Positions 34,030 through 42,844 are shown, numbered from the stretch's first letter. The stretch: DNA of 58,235 nt from Fen-549 sp964636655 (GCA_964636655.1 CAZWTK010000014.1:1-58235), one strand, 5' to 3'. The notes: generated by a model not told the origin, from the letters alone. A program made the numbers and translations.

Positions 34030-34385
34030 TACTGCAGCGCGGCCTTCGCCTGCTCGGCGATCACCTTGAAGGCGGCCGGCTCGCGCACGGCGAGGTCGGC
34101 CAGCACCTTGCGATCGAGCTCGATGTTGGCCTTCTTGCAGCCGGCGACGAACTGGTTGTAAGAGAGACCCTCCTGGCGCGCCGCGGCGTTGATCCTGATG
34201 ATCCAGAGCCTGCGGAAGCTGCGCTTGCGATTTCGGCGGTCGCGATAGGCGTAGACGAGCGAGTGGTCTACCTGCTCCTTGGCGTACTTGTAGCTCGACT
34301 TCTTGATGCCGAAGTAGCCACGAGCCTGCTCGAGGACCTTGCGCCGCTTCTTGCGCGCGTGTACGGAACGCTTAACACGTGGCAT
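34029..34385 (-). CDS. rplT: 50S ribosomal protein L20
   Basis: The 118-aa basic protein begins MPRVKRSVHARKKRRKVLEQ and carries the family pattern ARGYFGIKKSSYKYAKEQV and IIRINAAARQEGLSYNQFVAGCKKA. L20 binds 23S rRNA early in 50S assembly and in some bacteria represses its own operon. It is the last gene of the infC-rpmI-rplT operon, 11 bp after rpmI. Confidence 0.98.
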   Translation of the reverse strand: MPRVKRSVHARKKRRKVLEQARGYFGIKKSSYKYAKEQVDHSLVYAYRDRRNRKRSFRRLWIIRINAAARQEGLSYNQFVAGCKKANIELDRKVLADLAVREPAAFKVIAEQAKAALQ

Positions 34386-34396
34386 GGGGCTCTACC

Positions 34397-34591
34397 TCAC
34401 CTTCCAAGCATCTTCTTGACGACGGCCGCCTGTGAATCGCCCAGTACCTCGGGCTTGCGAAAGCCGCGCTTTCGCTTCTGAGTCTTCTTGCCGAGGATGT
34501 GGCTGCGCATCGCGCGACGGCGCACGACCTTGCCGCCCGCGCTGACTTTGAACTTCTTCTTGGCACCGCTGTGAGTCTTCTGTTTCGGCAT
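34397..34591 (-). CDS. rpmI: 50S ribosomal protein L35
   Basis: The 64-aa protein begins MPKQKTHSGAKKKFKVSAGG and continues with the L35 motif RRAMRSHILGKKTQKRKRG. GAGGAG lies just before ATG 34591. Its size and place between infC and rplT are standard. An overlapping longer frame on this strand extends far upstream but only this part is family-like. Confidence 0.97.
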   Translation of the reverse strand: MPKQKTHSGAKKKFKVSAGGKVVRRRAMRSHILGKKTQKRKRGFRKPEVLGDSQAAVVKKMLGR

Positions 34592-34620
34592 CTTTCTCCT
34601 CGATACTTCGCGCCGGCGCC

Positions 34621-35259
34621 TCAGGCTCCGTCGGCCTCCTCGGCCACCGCTTGCTCGGCGACTGCCGGGCTGGGGCCGGGCTTTGCCTCGGGCTCTGTCT
34701 TTTTCTCTCCGGCGCTCTTGGTCGGCGCCAACACCATGGTCATGTTCCTGCCCTCGAGCAGCGGCTGCGATTCGATCATTCCAAGCTCCTGCACATCCTC
34801 GGCGAGCCGCGTGAGAAGGTCGCGCCCGCGCTCCGGATGAGTCGTCTCGCGCCCGCGGAACATGATCGTGACCTTGACCTTCGCCCTCTGGTTGAGGAAG
34901 CGAACGACGTGCCCCTTCTTCGTCTCGTAGTCGTGCACGCCGATCTTCGGTCGCAGCTTTATCTCCTTGATGTGAATCTGCTGCTGGTGCTTGCGGGCCA
35001 GCTTCGCCTTCTGCTCCTCCGCGTAGCGGTACTTGCCGTAGTCCATCACCCGGCAAACGGGCGGGTCGGCGCTCGCAGCGATCTCGACCAGGTCGAGATT
35101 CTTGGCGTAGGCGTACTCACGCGCCTCGTCGGTCGTCTTGATTCCGATCTGGGAGCCGTCTGTGTCGATCAGACGGACGCGCGGAGCGCGGATGCCGTCA
35201 TTGATACGAGCATGCGGAACCGAGGGGCGAGCGGGCTCATAACGTCGCCGAGGTCTCAA
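34621..35259 (-). CDS. infC: Translation initiation factor IF-3
   Basis: The protein has the IF3 N-domain (RINDGIRAPRVRLIDTDGSQ), the linker helix (EEQKAKLARKHQQQIHIKEI) and the C-domain (KIGVHDYETKKGHVVRFLNQ and KVKVTIMFRGRE), then an acidic Ala/Glu tail of about 30 residues beyond the usual 170-180 aa. No ATG fits: the best in-frame start is TTG 35259, which overlaps the stop of a 4-codon ORF. Rare start codons are common for infC because IF3 discriminates against them and so limits itself. Confidence 0.95.
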   Translation of the reverse strand: MRPRRRYEPARPSVPHARINDGIRAPRVRLIDTDGSQIGIKTTDEAREYAYAKNLDLVEIAASADPPVCRVMDYGKYRYAEEQKAKLARKHQQQIHIKEIKLRPKIGVHDYETKKGHVVRFLNQRAKVKVTIMFRGRETTHPERGRDLLTRLAEDVQELGMIESQPLLEGRNMTMVLAPTKSAGEKKTEPEAKPGPSPAVAEQAVAEEADGA

Positions 35260-35296
35260 CTGGCGCTCATCAAGCTAGGGCTTCCTCCTCTTCCAG

Positions 35297-35322
35297 AACA
35301 ACAAAACCGCTGCAGGCAGCGG
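35297..35322 (-). terminator. Intrinsic terminator or attenuator in the infC leader
   Basis: On the minus strand CCGCTG-CCTG-CAGCGG is followed by TTTTGTTGTT. GAG before and TTT after the stem can add three weak pairs. It lies 141 bp after thrS and 37 bp upstream of the infC start. It can end the thrS transcript or attenuate infC-rpmI-rplT; the position between them fits both. Confidence 0.6.
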
Positions 35323-35463
35323 CTCCGTTCTTTCCACCAAACACCTTGGTTGAACCCCCGTCGGCTTCAGGCCGCGGAGGTGAGGGAACGGATGAGCCCC
35401 TACTTGCAGGCCGTAAATGTAGCCGATCCGGCTTAGCTGCGCGTTCACGCGCCGAGCCGAGCA

Positions 35464-37368
35464 TCAAGAGTTGGGCACCGAAGTGAGTAGAGTCAGCTCT
35501 ATCACGAGCTCCTTCAGGCTCTTATGCGACTGGGCGCCGCCGCGCTCGCGCACGGCCAGGTCGTCGGCCGATTCCTTGTCGCCGTAGACGACCAGGCGCG
35601 GGATCTTCTCCAGCTCGGCGTCGCGGATGCGCTTTCCCACCGATTCGCCGCGATCGTCGAGCTCGACGCGGAAGCCGGCGCCGCGCAGGCCCTCCACGAT
35701 CGAGCGGGCGGCTTCGACGTGCCCCTCCCCCACCGGCAGCACGCGTACCTGCACCGGCGCCAGCCAGAGCGGAAGGTCGCCGCCGGTGTGCTCGAGCAGA
35801 ATGCCTATGAAGCGCTCGAAGGAGCCGAGCAGCGCGCGGTGGATGACGTAGACGGGATGCTCGTGGTTGTCGGCGCCGACGTAGGTGAGATCGAAGCGAG
35901 CCGGCATCTGCGCATCGAGCTGGATCGTTCCCATCTGCCAGGAGCGACCGAGCACGTCGGTGATATGAAGGTCGATCTTGGGCCCGTAGAACGATCCCTC
36001 GCCGGCGCCGAGCGCGTAGGAGATGGAGTGACGATCGAGCGCCGAGCGCAGCTCGCCCTCGGTGAAGTCCCACTCCTCGTCGGAGCCGAGCTTGTTATCG
36101 GGTCGCGTCGACAGCTCCGCGCGGGGCTCGATCCCGAACAGGCCGTAGACGTAGCGCAGGTAGTCGAAACAGCCGTCGAGCTCGGCGGCGATCTGCTCTT
36201 CGCTGCAGAAGATGTGCGCATCGTCTTGGGTGACGTAGCGCACACGCGTGAGGCCGTGCAGAGCGCCCGCGAGCTCGTTGCGATGGAGCGGTGCGCCCTC
36301 GGCGTAGCGGATGGGGAGGTCGCGGTAGCTCCGAAGCTTGCTGCCGTAGAGCAGCATGTGGCCGGGGCAGTTCATCGGCTTGATGCCGTAGACGTGCTCC
36401 TCGCCGATCGGGATCAGGAACATGTTCTCGCGGAACTTCTCCCAGTGGCCCGAGGTGACCCAGAGCGCCTTGTCGTAGATCAGCGGCGTCTTCACCTCGG
36501 AGTAGCCGCGGCGAGCGTTCTCGCGCAGGCGCAGCGCCTCGAGCTGGTTGAAGATCGTCATCCCCTTGGGATGCCAGAAGGGCGAGCCCGGCGAGTGCTC
36601 GTCGAAGTGGAAGAGATCGAGCTGCACGCCGAGCTTGCGGTGATCGCGCCGCTTGGCCTCCTCGAGGCGCTCCAGGTGTGCGTCGAGATCCTTCTTGGAG
36701 AAAAAGGCCGTCCCGTAGATGCGGGTCAGCTGCTTGTTGGCCGAATCGCCGCGCCAGTAGGCCCCGGCGAGCCCCGTCAACTTGAGCGCCTTGATCGGCT
36801 TCGAGTCGATCAGGTGTGGGCCGCGGCAGAGATCGGTGAAGTCGCCCTGTGTGTAGAGGGAGATCGTTCCCTCGGCCTCGTCCACCAACTCGACCTTGTA
36901 GGGCTCGTCCTCGGCCAGGAAACGCGCGCGCGCCTGCTCGCGATCGATCTCCTCACGCCGCCACTGCCGCCCCTCCGACAACTCGCGCACGATCTCCTGC
37001 TCGATGCGGGCCAGATCGTCCTCGGCGATCGGCTGCGGGAAGTCGAAGTCGTAGTAAAAACCGTTCTCGATCGCCGGCCCGATCGCCACCTTGACGCCCG
37101 GGTAGAGCCTGCGCACGGCCTCGGCCAGCAGGTGCGCCGCAGAGTGCCTGAGTACGGTGAGCGCGTCCGGATCGCCGCCGTTCTTACTTGTCAAGATCTC
37201 GATCTGCTGCCCGCCGGCCAGTGGTAGGCGCAGATCGCGCAACTCGCCGTCTACGCGCACGCCGACCGCCTGCTCGGCGAGCCTGGGCCCGATCGAGCGT
37301 GCGGCGTCGAGCCCGCTCGCCCCGTCGGGCAGCTCGAGCGGCGATCCATCAGGTAGCTGAACATGCAT
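35464..37368 (-). CDS. thrS: Threonyl-tRNA synthetase
   Basis: The 634-aa enzyme has an N-terminal TGS domain (1-60), the second editing domain with RHSAAHLLAEAVRRLYP, the class II catalytic core (NCPGHMLLYGSKLRSYRDLP with the zinc-ligand Cys, TRVRYVTQDDAHIFC, and the later His ligand region) and the C-terminal anticodon-binding domain (about 530-634). It attaches threonine to tRNA-Thr. ATG 37368 has no strong SD. It precedes infC on the same strand, an old conserved order. Confidence 0.97.
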   Translation of the reverse strand: MHVQLPDGSPLELPDGASGLDAARSIGPRLAEQAVGVRVDGELRDLRLPLAGGQQIEILTSKNGGDPDALTVLRHSAAHLLAEAVRRLYPGVKVAIGPAIENGFYYDFDFPQPIAEDDLARIEQEIVRELSEGRQWRREEIDREQARARFLAEDEPYKVELVDEAEGTISLYTQGDFTDLCRGPHLIDSKPIKALKLTGLAGAYWRGDSANKQLTRIYGTAFFSKKDLDAHLERLEEAKRRDHRKLGVQLDLFHFDEHSPGSPFWHPKGMTIFNQLEALRLRENARRGYSEVKTPLIYDKALWVTSGHWEKFRENMFLIPIGEEHVYGIKPMNCPGHMLLYGSKLRSYRDLPIRYAEGAPLHRNELAGALHGLTRVRYVTQDDAHIFCSEEQIAAELDGCFDYLRYVYGLFGIEPRAELSTRPDNKLGSDEEWDFTEGELRSALDRHSISYALGAGEGSFYGPKIDLHITDVLGRSWQMGTIQLDAQMPARFDLTYVGADNHEHPVYVIHRALLGSFERFIGILLEHTGGDLPLWLAPVQVRVLPVGEGHVEAARSIVEGLRGAGFRVELDDRGESVGKRIRDAELEKIPRLVVYGDKESADDLAVRERGGAQSHKSLKELVIELTLLTSVPNS

Positions 37369-37453
37369 GGACGAGAAGAATACTCAGAGCTGCCGGCTAC
37401 CGAGCAGCGACTCCCTCGGATAGAAAATCGCCCGAGTTGGGTACTGAACAGAT

Positions 37454-37819
37454 ATGTCGATCATGGGACCGGTGGTTCGAACCGATCGCCGAACCGAGAG
37501 AGAGCTGATCATCTCTGTCAGCGGCGAGCTTGATCTTCACTCTGTAGGCGGGCTTCAGGACGCCCTCGACGAGGCCATCGCCGAGACGGGCGAGGTGGTC
37601 GTGGTCGATCTCGGCGAGGTCGAGCTAGTCGACTCGATCGCACTGGGAGCGCTGGCTCGCGCCTCGAGGCGCCTGCGCGAGAGTAGCGGCGCGCTGGGCG
37701 TGGTTGCGTCGAACGCCGACGTGGTGCGCGCCTTCGAGATAACCAGCCTCGACCGCGTTATTCCGATGGCGTCTACGGCAGAAGAGGTATTGCAGCGCTT
37801 ACGAGCTTCCAGCGTCTAG
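37454..37819 (+). CDS. STAS-domain anti-sigma factor antagonist
   Basis: The 121-aa protein is a single STAS domain with GELDLHSVGGLQDALDEAI, VVVVDLGEVELVDSIALGAL and VIPMASTAEEVLQRL. The Ser in LVDSIALG is at the site that a partner kinase phosphorylates in SpoIIAA/RsbV-like proteins. No anti-sigma kinase or sigma factor lies in the window. It is divergent from thrS, and its stop overlaps the next, opposite gene by 4 nt. Confidence 0.88.
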   Translation: MSIMGPVVRTDRRTERELIISVSGELDLHSVGGLQDALDEAIAETGEVVVVDLGEVELVDSIALGALARASRRLRESSGALGVVASNADVVRAFEITSLDRVIPMASTAEEVLQRLRASSV

Positions 37820-38175
37820 CTGTCGGCATCCTGCTGGGAGCCGATTCCCTGCAGATAGATGCGCCCGAAGGAGGTCGGCACATAACGGGCGCGCCAGTAG
37901 GCGAAGGGATCGTCGTAGACGCGCTCGACGACGGCAAAGCGCTCGACGCTGCCAATCTCGTCCTCCTGGGCCAGGCGACCGCGCTCGAGCAGTTCTCGGA
38001 CGCTGCGCCTGTCCTGATCCTTCTTCAGCCGTCGTGCGAGCTCGTCGATCGCCACACCACCCGGGCGCTCCACTGCGAGCGCGATCAACTCGCGCAGCAC
38101 CACGAGGAGCTCTCGCTCGGCCTCGGCATCGTGGGCGATTGTCTTCTCGATAATCGACTTGGAATCGAGGTTCAC
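37816..38175 (-). CDS. Hypothetical protein
   Basis: The 119-aa protein begins with GTG 38175 behind GAGG, which I prefer to a longer frame that adds 56 residues of atypical composition. The middle (LRELIALAVERPGGVAIDELARRLKKDQDRRSVRELLERG, described as about residues 27-66) looks like a winged-helix fold, and the C-terminal part is beta-like with aromatic residues. No family is recognised. It overlaps the stop of the STAS gene by 4 nt in a tail-to-tail arrangement. Confidence 0.5.
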   Translation of the reverse strand: MNLDSKSIIEKTIAHDAEAERELLVVLRELIALAVERPGGVAIDELARRLKKDQDRRSVRELLERGRLAQEDEIGSVERFAVVERVYDDPFAYWRARYVPTSFGRIYLQGIGSQQDADS

Positions 38176-38348
38176 GGCGTGCCTCGCTCTCGTCGGACGA
38201 AGGGGTTCTCTTGTTCCATCGGCAAACCCGAGCGCTTTACTGAGCTTCAAATCGAGGGATCGGCCGTGCTTCCGTTGTAATACGGCGCGAAAACGTGACC
38301 GAGTTGCGATTGCGTTAGCCACCGCCGAGGGAGGAAAATCCACAGTCT

Positions 38349-39395
38349 GTGCTCAATATGAAGACCGACGTAGCGATGCCTAGACGGACAACCGTCATCC
38401 TGCTCGGCGCGATTCTCGTCGCGGTTTTCGTAGCTGCCGCCGTCTCCGGTTGCGGCTCCGGCAAGGCGAGCACGCCTCGCTGCACCGCCTCCCAGCTTCG
38501 TGGACGCTCTCTGGGCGGGGGTGCCGCCGTGGGCACCGTCCTCAACACGATCACTCTTCAAAACACGGGCACCGCGTGCCGGCTCGAGGGTTACCCGTCA
38601 CTGCGAGTCGAGGGTGTGCACGGTCTGCTTCCGATTCGCGTGATCCACGGCGGCGGCATGATCATTCCAAGCATCACCCCCGCGAAGCCGAGGCTCGTGA
38701 AACTGGCCCACCTGGGCATGGCAAGCCTGGTCATCTCCTATGAGGACGTCCCCTCCGGCGATCAGACGAGCTGCCCGGTCGGCAAGGCGATTCTCCTTCG
38801 CCCGCCGGGAGCGACCGGCTGGTTGACCGTCAAGCTCGAGACGAGTGCCTGCAACGGCAAGCTGCACGAGTCGGCGATCCTGGCGGGCGTGGTAACGGGC
38901 GCCTCTAGCGCGCCGGTGGGGACATCGACGACCGCTGTTCCCGAGACGGCCGCCAGCTCGGAGGCGAGCGCACCCGCCTGCCGAGCGTCGCAACTGCGCG
39001 GCAAGCTTCTCGACTCGAGCGGTGCCGCCGGCACGATCCTGTTCAGCGTAACCCTCCGAAACACCGGAGCCGCCTGCGCGCTGAAGGGTTACACCCGGTT
39101 GCGACTGAAGCGGGCGCGTGTTTTGCTTCCGACCCGCGTGGTACACGGCGGCCTGGCGGTTTTGAATTCAACGCCCAAGCTGGTGAAGCTGAAGCACCTC
39201 GGTCGCGCCAGCGTTCTCGTCTCCTACGGCGACGTGCCGGTCGGCAACGAGAGTTCCTGCCCGCACGGCACGGTGCTTCGCCTACGACCACCGGGTTTGC
39301 GCGGCTGGCTGGCCGTTCGCGTGAGCACGTACGCTTGCGCTCGCGGCACGCTGCACGAGTCGCCCGTGTTGGCCGGCGTTCGGCACACCACGTAG
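38349..39395 (+). CDS. Lipoprotein with two DUF4232 domains
   Basis: The 348-aa protein has a lipoprotein signal with lipobox VSGC (Cys35). Two homologous domains follow (about 43-190 and 215-345), each with the pattern CxASQLRG, TLxNTGxAC, GYxxLR, LVKLxHLGxAS, SYxDVPxG and LHESxxLAGV. DUF4232 is common in actinobacterial secreted proteins and of unknown role. The linker between the copies is Ser/Thr/Ala-rich. GTG 38349 and ATG 38358 are both possible starts. Confidence 0.82.
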   Translation: MLNMKTDVAMPRRTTVILLGAILVAVFVAAAVSGCGSGKASTPRCTASQLRGRSLGGGAAVGTVLNTITLQNTGTACRLEGYPSLRVEGVHGLLPIRVIHGGGMIIPSITPAKPRLVKLAHLGMASLVISYEDVPSGDQTSCPVGKAILLRPPGATGWLTVKLETSACNGKLHESAILAGVVTGASSAPVGTSTTAVPETAASSEASAPACRASQLRGKLLDSSGAAGTILFSVTLRNTGAACALKGYTRLRLKRARVLLPTRVVHGGLAVLNSTPKLVKLKHLGRASVLVSYGDVPVGNESSCPHGTVLRLRPPGLRGWLAVRVSTYACARGTLHESPVLAGVRHTT

Positions 39396-39671
39396 AGCCC
39401 GCCAAAGCAGGTGCTGTGGCGCTCTTCTCAGAGCCTTGGCCGCCCCACCCCGGTTCTCGCGCAGCGCCGATAACGGGTCGCCGGTGAACGCTCACGTCAA
39501 CCAGAACGGGTTGCTGTTTGCTTTCCCTCCCGCCCACGTAGGACAATGCCCCTCGTTGAGACTCCGGGCGTCGTGGCTAATCGCATGAACTGCAGGCGCA
39601 GACAGCGCTCTCCCGCCCCTGCGGCCGGATCGTTTCCAAGCGACGTCCTCGAGAAAGGAATCGGAGTAACC

Positions 39672-40508
39672 ATGCGCAAACGCACGTTTTTCGCCCTGCT
39701 GGGGGTGGCGCTGGTCGCCGTGCTCGTAGTCGGGCTCACGACTGGTTGCGGCAGTAGCTCAAAGAGCAAGAAAATCACGATCAAGGTCTTCCCGGCCGAT
39801 ACGAACGCTGCTATTGCCCTTCAGACCGGCAAAGTCGATGCCTACGTGGCCGACGCAACCCCGGTCCTCTACTACATGAAGCAGAACCCGGGCAAGTACG
39901 AGATCGCCGGAGAACAGCTCGACACCACGCCCGAGGGCATCGCCACCCGCAAGGGCGACCCGCTCGGCGCGAGCTTCAAGCAGGCGATAGCAGAGCTCTA
40001 TGCGACCGGTCAGATGCAGAAGATACTCGCCGACTGGGGGCTGAGTGAGTTCGCGCTCCCGAACGCTCCGACGGCCGCCAGCGAGAGCAAGCCGCCGGCG
40101 AGCATCGGCGACACGATCACGTTCTGCAGCGACACCACCTACCCGCCGATGGAGTCGATCGTGAACGGCAAGGCCGCTGGGGCCGACGTCGACATCGCCA
40201 ACGCGATCGGTGCGCTCTGGGGCAAGAAGGTGGAGATCAAGACGACCGGCTTCGACGTCCTCATCCCGGCCGTCCAGTCCAAGAAGTGCGACGCCGCGAT
40301 CAGCGCTTTCTCCGATACGCCCGAGCGGGCCAAGGAGGTCGACTTCGCCGACTACGTCGCGGTCGGGACGCTGATAATGGTGCAGAAGGGCAATCCCGAA
40401 GACATCACCGATCTGGCCTCGCTGGCCGGAAAGACGGTCGCAGTCCAGGCCGCCACGACTCAGAAGGCGATGCTAGACGCCGAGAACAAGGCTCTCGCCG
40501 AGAGCTAG
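39672..40508 (+). CDS. Amino-acid ABC transporter binding lipoprotein, circularly permuted
   Basis: The 278-aa protein starts at ATG 39672 behind GGAG and has a lipobox TTGC (Cys26). Family 3 binding proteins normally open with the ITFCSDTTYPP strand and close with the last helix ILADWGLSEF. Here the usual second half comes first (IKVFPADTNAAIALQTGKVD at 38-57 to FALPNA at 127-132). A Ser/Pro/Ala linker (133-147) then joins to the usual first half (TITFCSDTTYPPM at 148-160 to AVQAATTQKAMLDAENKALA at 257-276). All parts are present once and in frame, so this is a circular permutation and not a truncation. Permease and ATPase follow at once. Confidence 0.9.
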   Translation: MRKRTFFALLGVALVAVLVVGLTTGCGSSSKSKKITIKVFPADTNAAIALQTGKVDAYVADATPVLYYMKQNPGKYEIAGEQLDTTPEGIATRKGDPLGASFKQAIAELYATGQMQKILADWGLSEFALPNAPTAASESKPPASIGDTITFCSDTTYPPMESIVNGKAAGADVDIANAIGALWGKKVEIKTTGFDVLIPAVQSKKCDAAISAFSDTPERAKEVDFADYVAVGTLIMVQKGNPEDITDLASLAGKTVAVQAATTQKAMLDAENKALAES

Positions 40509-40520
40509 AAACGGAGCGTA

Positions 40521-41315
40521 TTGCTCGCAAGCATCATCAACTGGCACCTCGTCTGGTCGCGCATAACGAGTCCGGACAGCGTGTTCGCCCATGCACTCTG
40601 GGCGACGATCTACATCTCGGTCGTCGCCCAGGTGATGGGCATACTCCTCGGCCTCCTTGCAGCGCTGATGCGCATGTCGAGGCTCGCGCCGCTCAGGGCC
40701 ATCTCCGGGGCCTATGTGCTCGTCTTCCGCGGAACCCCGGTACTGGTTCAGATCATGTTCATCTGGCTGATCCTTCCGTCCAGCATCCGGGAGTTCAACT
40801 TCGGCGCCTTCAGTCTCTCGCAGGAGGTCGTCGCAGGGATCCTCGCGCTCGGCATCAACGAGGGCGCCTACATGCGCGAGATCATCCGGGCGGGGATCGA
40901 CTCCATCGACAAGGGGCAGATGGAGGCTGGAAAGTCGCTCGGGATGCGCTCCGGCGCCATCATGCGCAGGATCGTCCTGCCGCAGGCCGCACGCGTGATC
41001 GTGCCGCCGCTCGGCAACGAGTTCAACAACATGATGAAGACGAGCTCGCTCATCTACCTGATCGGGGTGTACGAGCTGTTCAGCGACGCCGAGCAGGTCT
41101 TCTCGAAGACCGGGAACGTCGCACCCTTCATCGCCGTCGCCTTCTGGTACCTCGTGTTGACCTCGATCTGGAGCGTCATCCAGGCCGTGATCGAGCGCCG
41201 TCTCGCGGTCAGCGAGCACGCCGACGAGCTGTCGCTGCGCGAGCGGGCGGTCGAGATCTGGACCGAGGGCGGCGGAATGGTCCGATCTGCCTGGCCATGG
41301 AGGGCGAGAGCGTGA
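40521..41315 (+). CDS. Polar amino-acid ABC transporter permease (HisM/GlnP family)
   Basis: The 264-aa membrane protein has about five hydrophobic spans, the N-terminal region ALWATIYISVVAQVMGILLG and the EAA loop GKSLGMRSGAIMRRIVLPQA followed by ARVIVPPLGNEFNNM. One permease gene suggests a homodimer. TTG 40521 is preceded by CGGAG at good spacing. It lies 12 bp after the binding protein, and its stop overlaps the ATPase start. Confidence 0.92.
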   Translation: MLASIINWHLVWSRITSPDSVFAHALWATIYISVVAQVMGILLGLLAALMRMSRLAPLRAISGAYVLVFRGTPVLVQIMFIWLILPSSIREFNFGAFSLSQEVVAGILALGINEGAYMREIIRAGIDSIDKGQMEAGKSLGMRSGAIMRRIVLPQAARVIVPPLGNEFNNMMKTSSLIYLIGVYELFSDAEQVFSKTGNVAPFIAVAFWYLVLTSIWSVIQAVIERRLAVSEHADELSLRERAVEIWTEGGGMVRSAWPWRARA

Positions 41316-42085
41316 GCGACGGCTCCAGAGTGGTCATGCACGCCAGCGATGTGCACAAGCGCTTCGGCCGGGTGCACGTATTGAGGGGAGTGTCGCTCGA
41401 CGTCCAGCCACGCGAGACCGTCTGCATCATCGGCGCCTCGGGCTCCGGCAAGACGACCTTTCTGCGCTGCATCAACCACCTCGAGAAGATCGACTCCGGC
41501 TCGATCGAGGTAAACGGGCATCCGATCGGCTACCGGATGAAGCGGAGCAGGCTGGTCGAGGACTCGGAGAGGAACATTGCCCGCCAGCGCACCGAGATCG
41601 GCTTCGTCTTCCAGCGCTTCAACCTGTTCCCGCACAGGACCGCGCTCGAGAACGTGATCGAGGCCCCAGTGCGCGTGCGCGGGACCGCGAAGGCCGAAGC
41701 GGTCACGGACGCAGAGAGACTGCTCGCCCGGGTCGGCCTGGCCGACAAGAAGGACGCCTATCCCGGCAAGCTCTCGGGCGGCCAGCAGCAGCGGGTGGCG
41801 ATCGCGCGGGCGCTCGCGATGAAGCCGGCGCTGATGCTGTTCGACGAGCCGACGAGCGCGCTCGACCCGGAGGTCACCGGCGAGGTGCTTGACGTGATGG
41901 AAGAGCTGGCGCACGAGGGCACGACGATGATCGTCGTCACGCACGAGATGGGCTTTGCCAAGCGCGCCGCCGACCGCGTGGTGATGATGGACGAGGGAGT
42001 GATCATCGAGGAGGGCCCGCCCGAGCACTTCTTCGAATCGCCCACAAACGAGCGCACCAAGGCCTTCCTGTCCAAGATCCTCTGA
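41312..42085 (+). CDS. Polar amino-acid ABC transporter ATP-binding protein (GlnQ/HisP type)
   Basis: The protein (257 aa from GTG 41312) has Walker A GASGSGKTT, the Q-loop FVFQRFNLFPHRT, signature LSGGQQQRVAIARALA, Walker B LMLFDEPTSALD and the H-loop VVTHEMGFAKRAADRV. GTG 41312 overlaps the permease stop (GTGA) and has GGAGG eight bases before it. ATG 41297 is an alternative start. It drives the transporter formed with the preceding two genes. Confidence 0.94.
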   Translation: MSDGSRVVMHASDVHKRFGRVHVLRGVSLDVQPRETVCIIGASGSGKTTFLRCINHLEKIDSGSIEVNGHPIGYRMKRSRLVEDSERNIARQRTEIGFVFQRFNLFPHRTALENVIEAPVRVRGTAKAEAVTDAERLLARVGLADKKDAYPGKLSGGQQQRVAIARALAMKPALMLFDEPTSALDPEVTGEVLDVMEELAHEGTTMIVVTHEMGFAKRAADRVVMMDEGVIIEEGPPEHFFESPTNERTKAFLSKIL

Positions 42086-42123
42086 TCGCTAGGCATACTC
42101 GCCGACCGACAGACGCCTTAGGA

Positions 42124-42140
42124 TTGCGCGGACGGCGCAA
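42124..42140. other. Small hairpin after the amino-acid transporter operon
   Basis: TTGCGC and GCGCAA pair around a 5-nt loop, 38 bp after the ATPase stop and 36 bp before the acetate transporter. It is short and has no T-run, so a terminator role is doubtful. Confidence 0.3.
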
Positions 42141-42175
42141 CGGTAGCGCCGCGATCCACAACCAAGGAGGTATCT

Positions 42176-42799
42176 ATGGCCGAGGCGACAGAAGAGCGAG
42201 GATTCTCGCGGGTCGCCGATCCTGCGCCGCTCGGTCTGGCGGCGTTCGCTCTTACAACCTTTCTGCTGAGCGGTCACAACGCGACTTTCATTCCCGATGG
42301 CATCTGGATCGGAGCGGCGATCTTCTACGGCGGCCTGGTCCAGCTGCTGGCCGGAATGTGGGAGTTCAAGAATCGCAACGTATTCGGCTCGACGGCGTTT
42401 GCCACCTACGGCGGTTTCTGGCTCTCGCTCGGAATCTTCGTCGTGCTGCTGCACACGTCCAGCGGCTTCGCGAGCCTATTCAAGGGCGCCGACATAGACA
42501 ACGCACTGGCCTGGTTCCTGCTCGCGTTTGCGATCTTCAACACGTACATGCTGCTCTGGGCGTCACGGTTGAACCTGGCGACGTTCGCGGTGTTCCTGAC
42601 GCTCGAGGTCACCGAGATTTTGCTCGTGATCGGCTTCTTCCTGGTGGCGCACGGCCGCACCGACTTCTGGCTTCACGCCGGCGGTTGGTCGGGCATCGTC
42701 ACCGCCCTGACCGCCTGGTACACCTCGGCGGCGGGAGTCGTCAACGGAATGTCGCCGAAAGCGGTCGTTCCGGTTGGAAAGGCGCTCTGGGGCAAGTAA
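42176..42799 (+). CDS. satP: Acetate uptake transporter (GPR1/FUN34/YaaH family)
   Basis: The 207-aa membrane protein shows six hydrophobic segments and the family start motif ADPAPLGLAAFALTTFLLSG, plus FYGGLVQLLAGMWEFKNRN and FGSTAFATYGGFWLS. Bacterial members import acetate or succinate with protons. A perfect SD (AAGGAGGT) precedes ATG 42176. A strong bidirectional terminator follows. No acetate enzymes adjoin it. Confidence 0.93.
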   Translation: MAEATEERGFSRVADPAPLGLAAFALTTFLLSGHNATFIPDGIWIGAAIFYGGLVQLLAGMWEFKNRNVFGSTAFATYGGFWLSLGIFVVLLHTSSGFASLFKGADIDNALAWFLLAFAIFNTYMLLWASRLNLATFAVFLTLEVTEILLVIGFFLVAHGRTDFWLHAGGWSGIVTALTAWYTSAAGVVNGMSPKAVVPVGKALWGK

Positions 42800-42844
42800 C
42801 CCGAACGGCCTGATCAGGCGCTCCAAGAGGAGCGAGAGACACAA

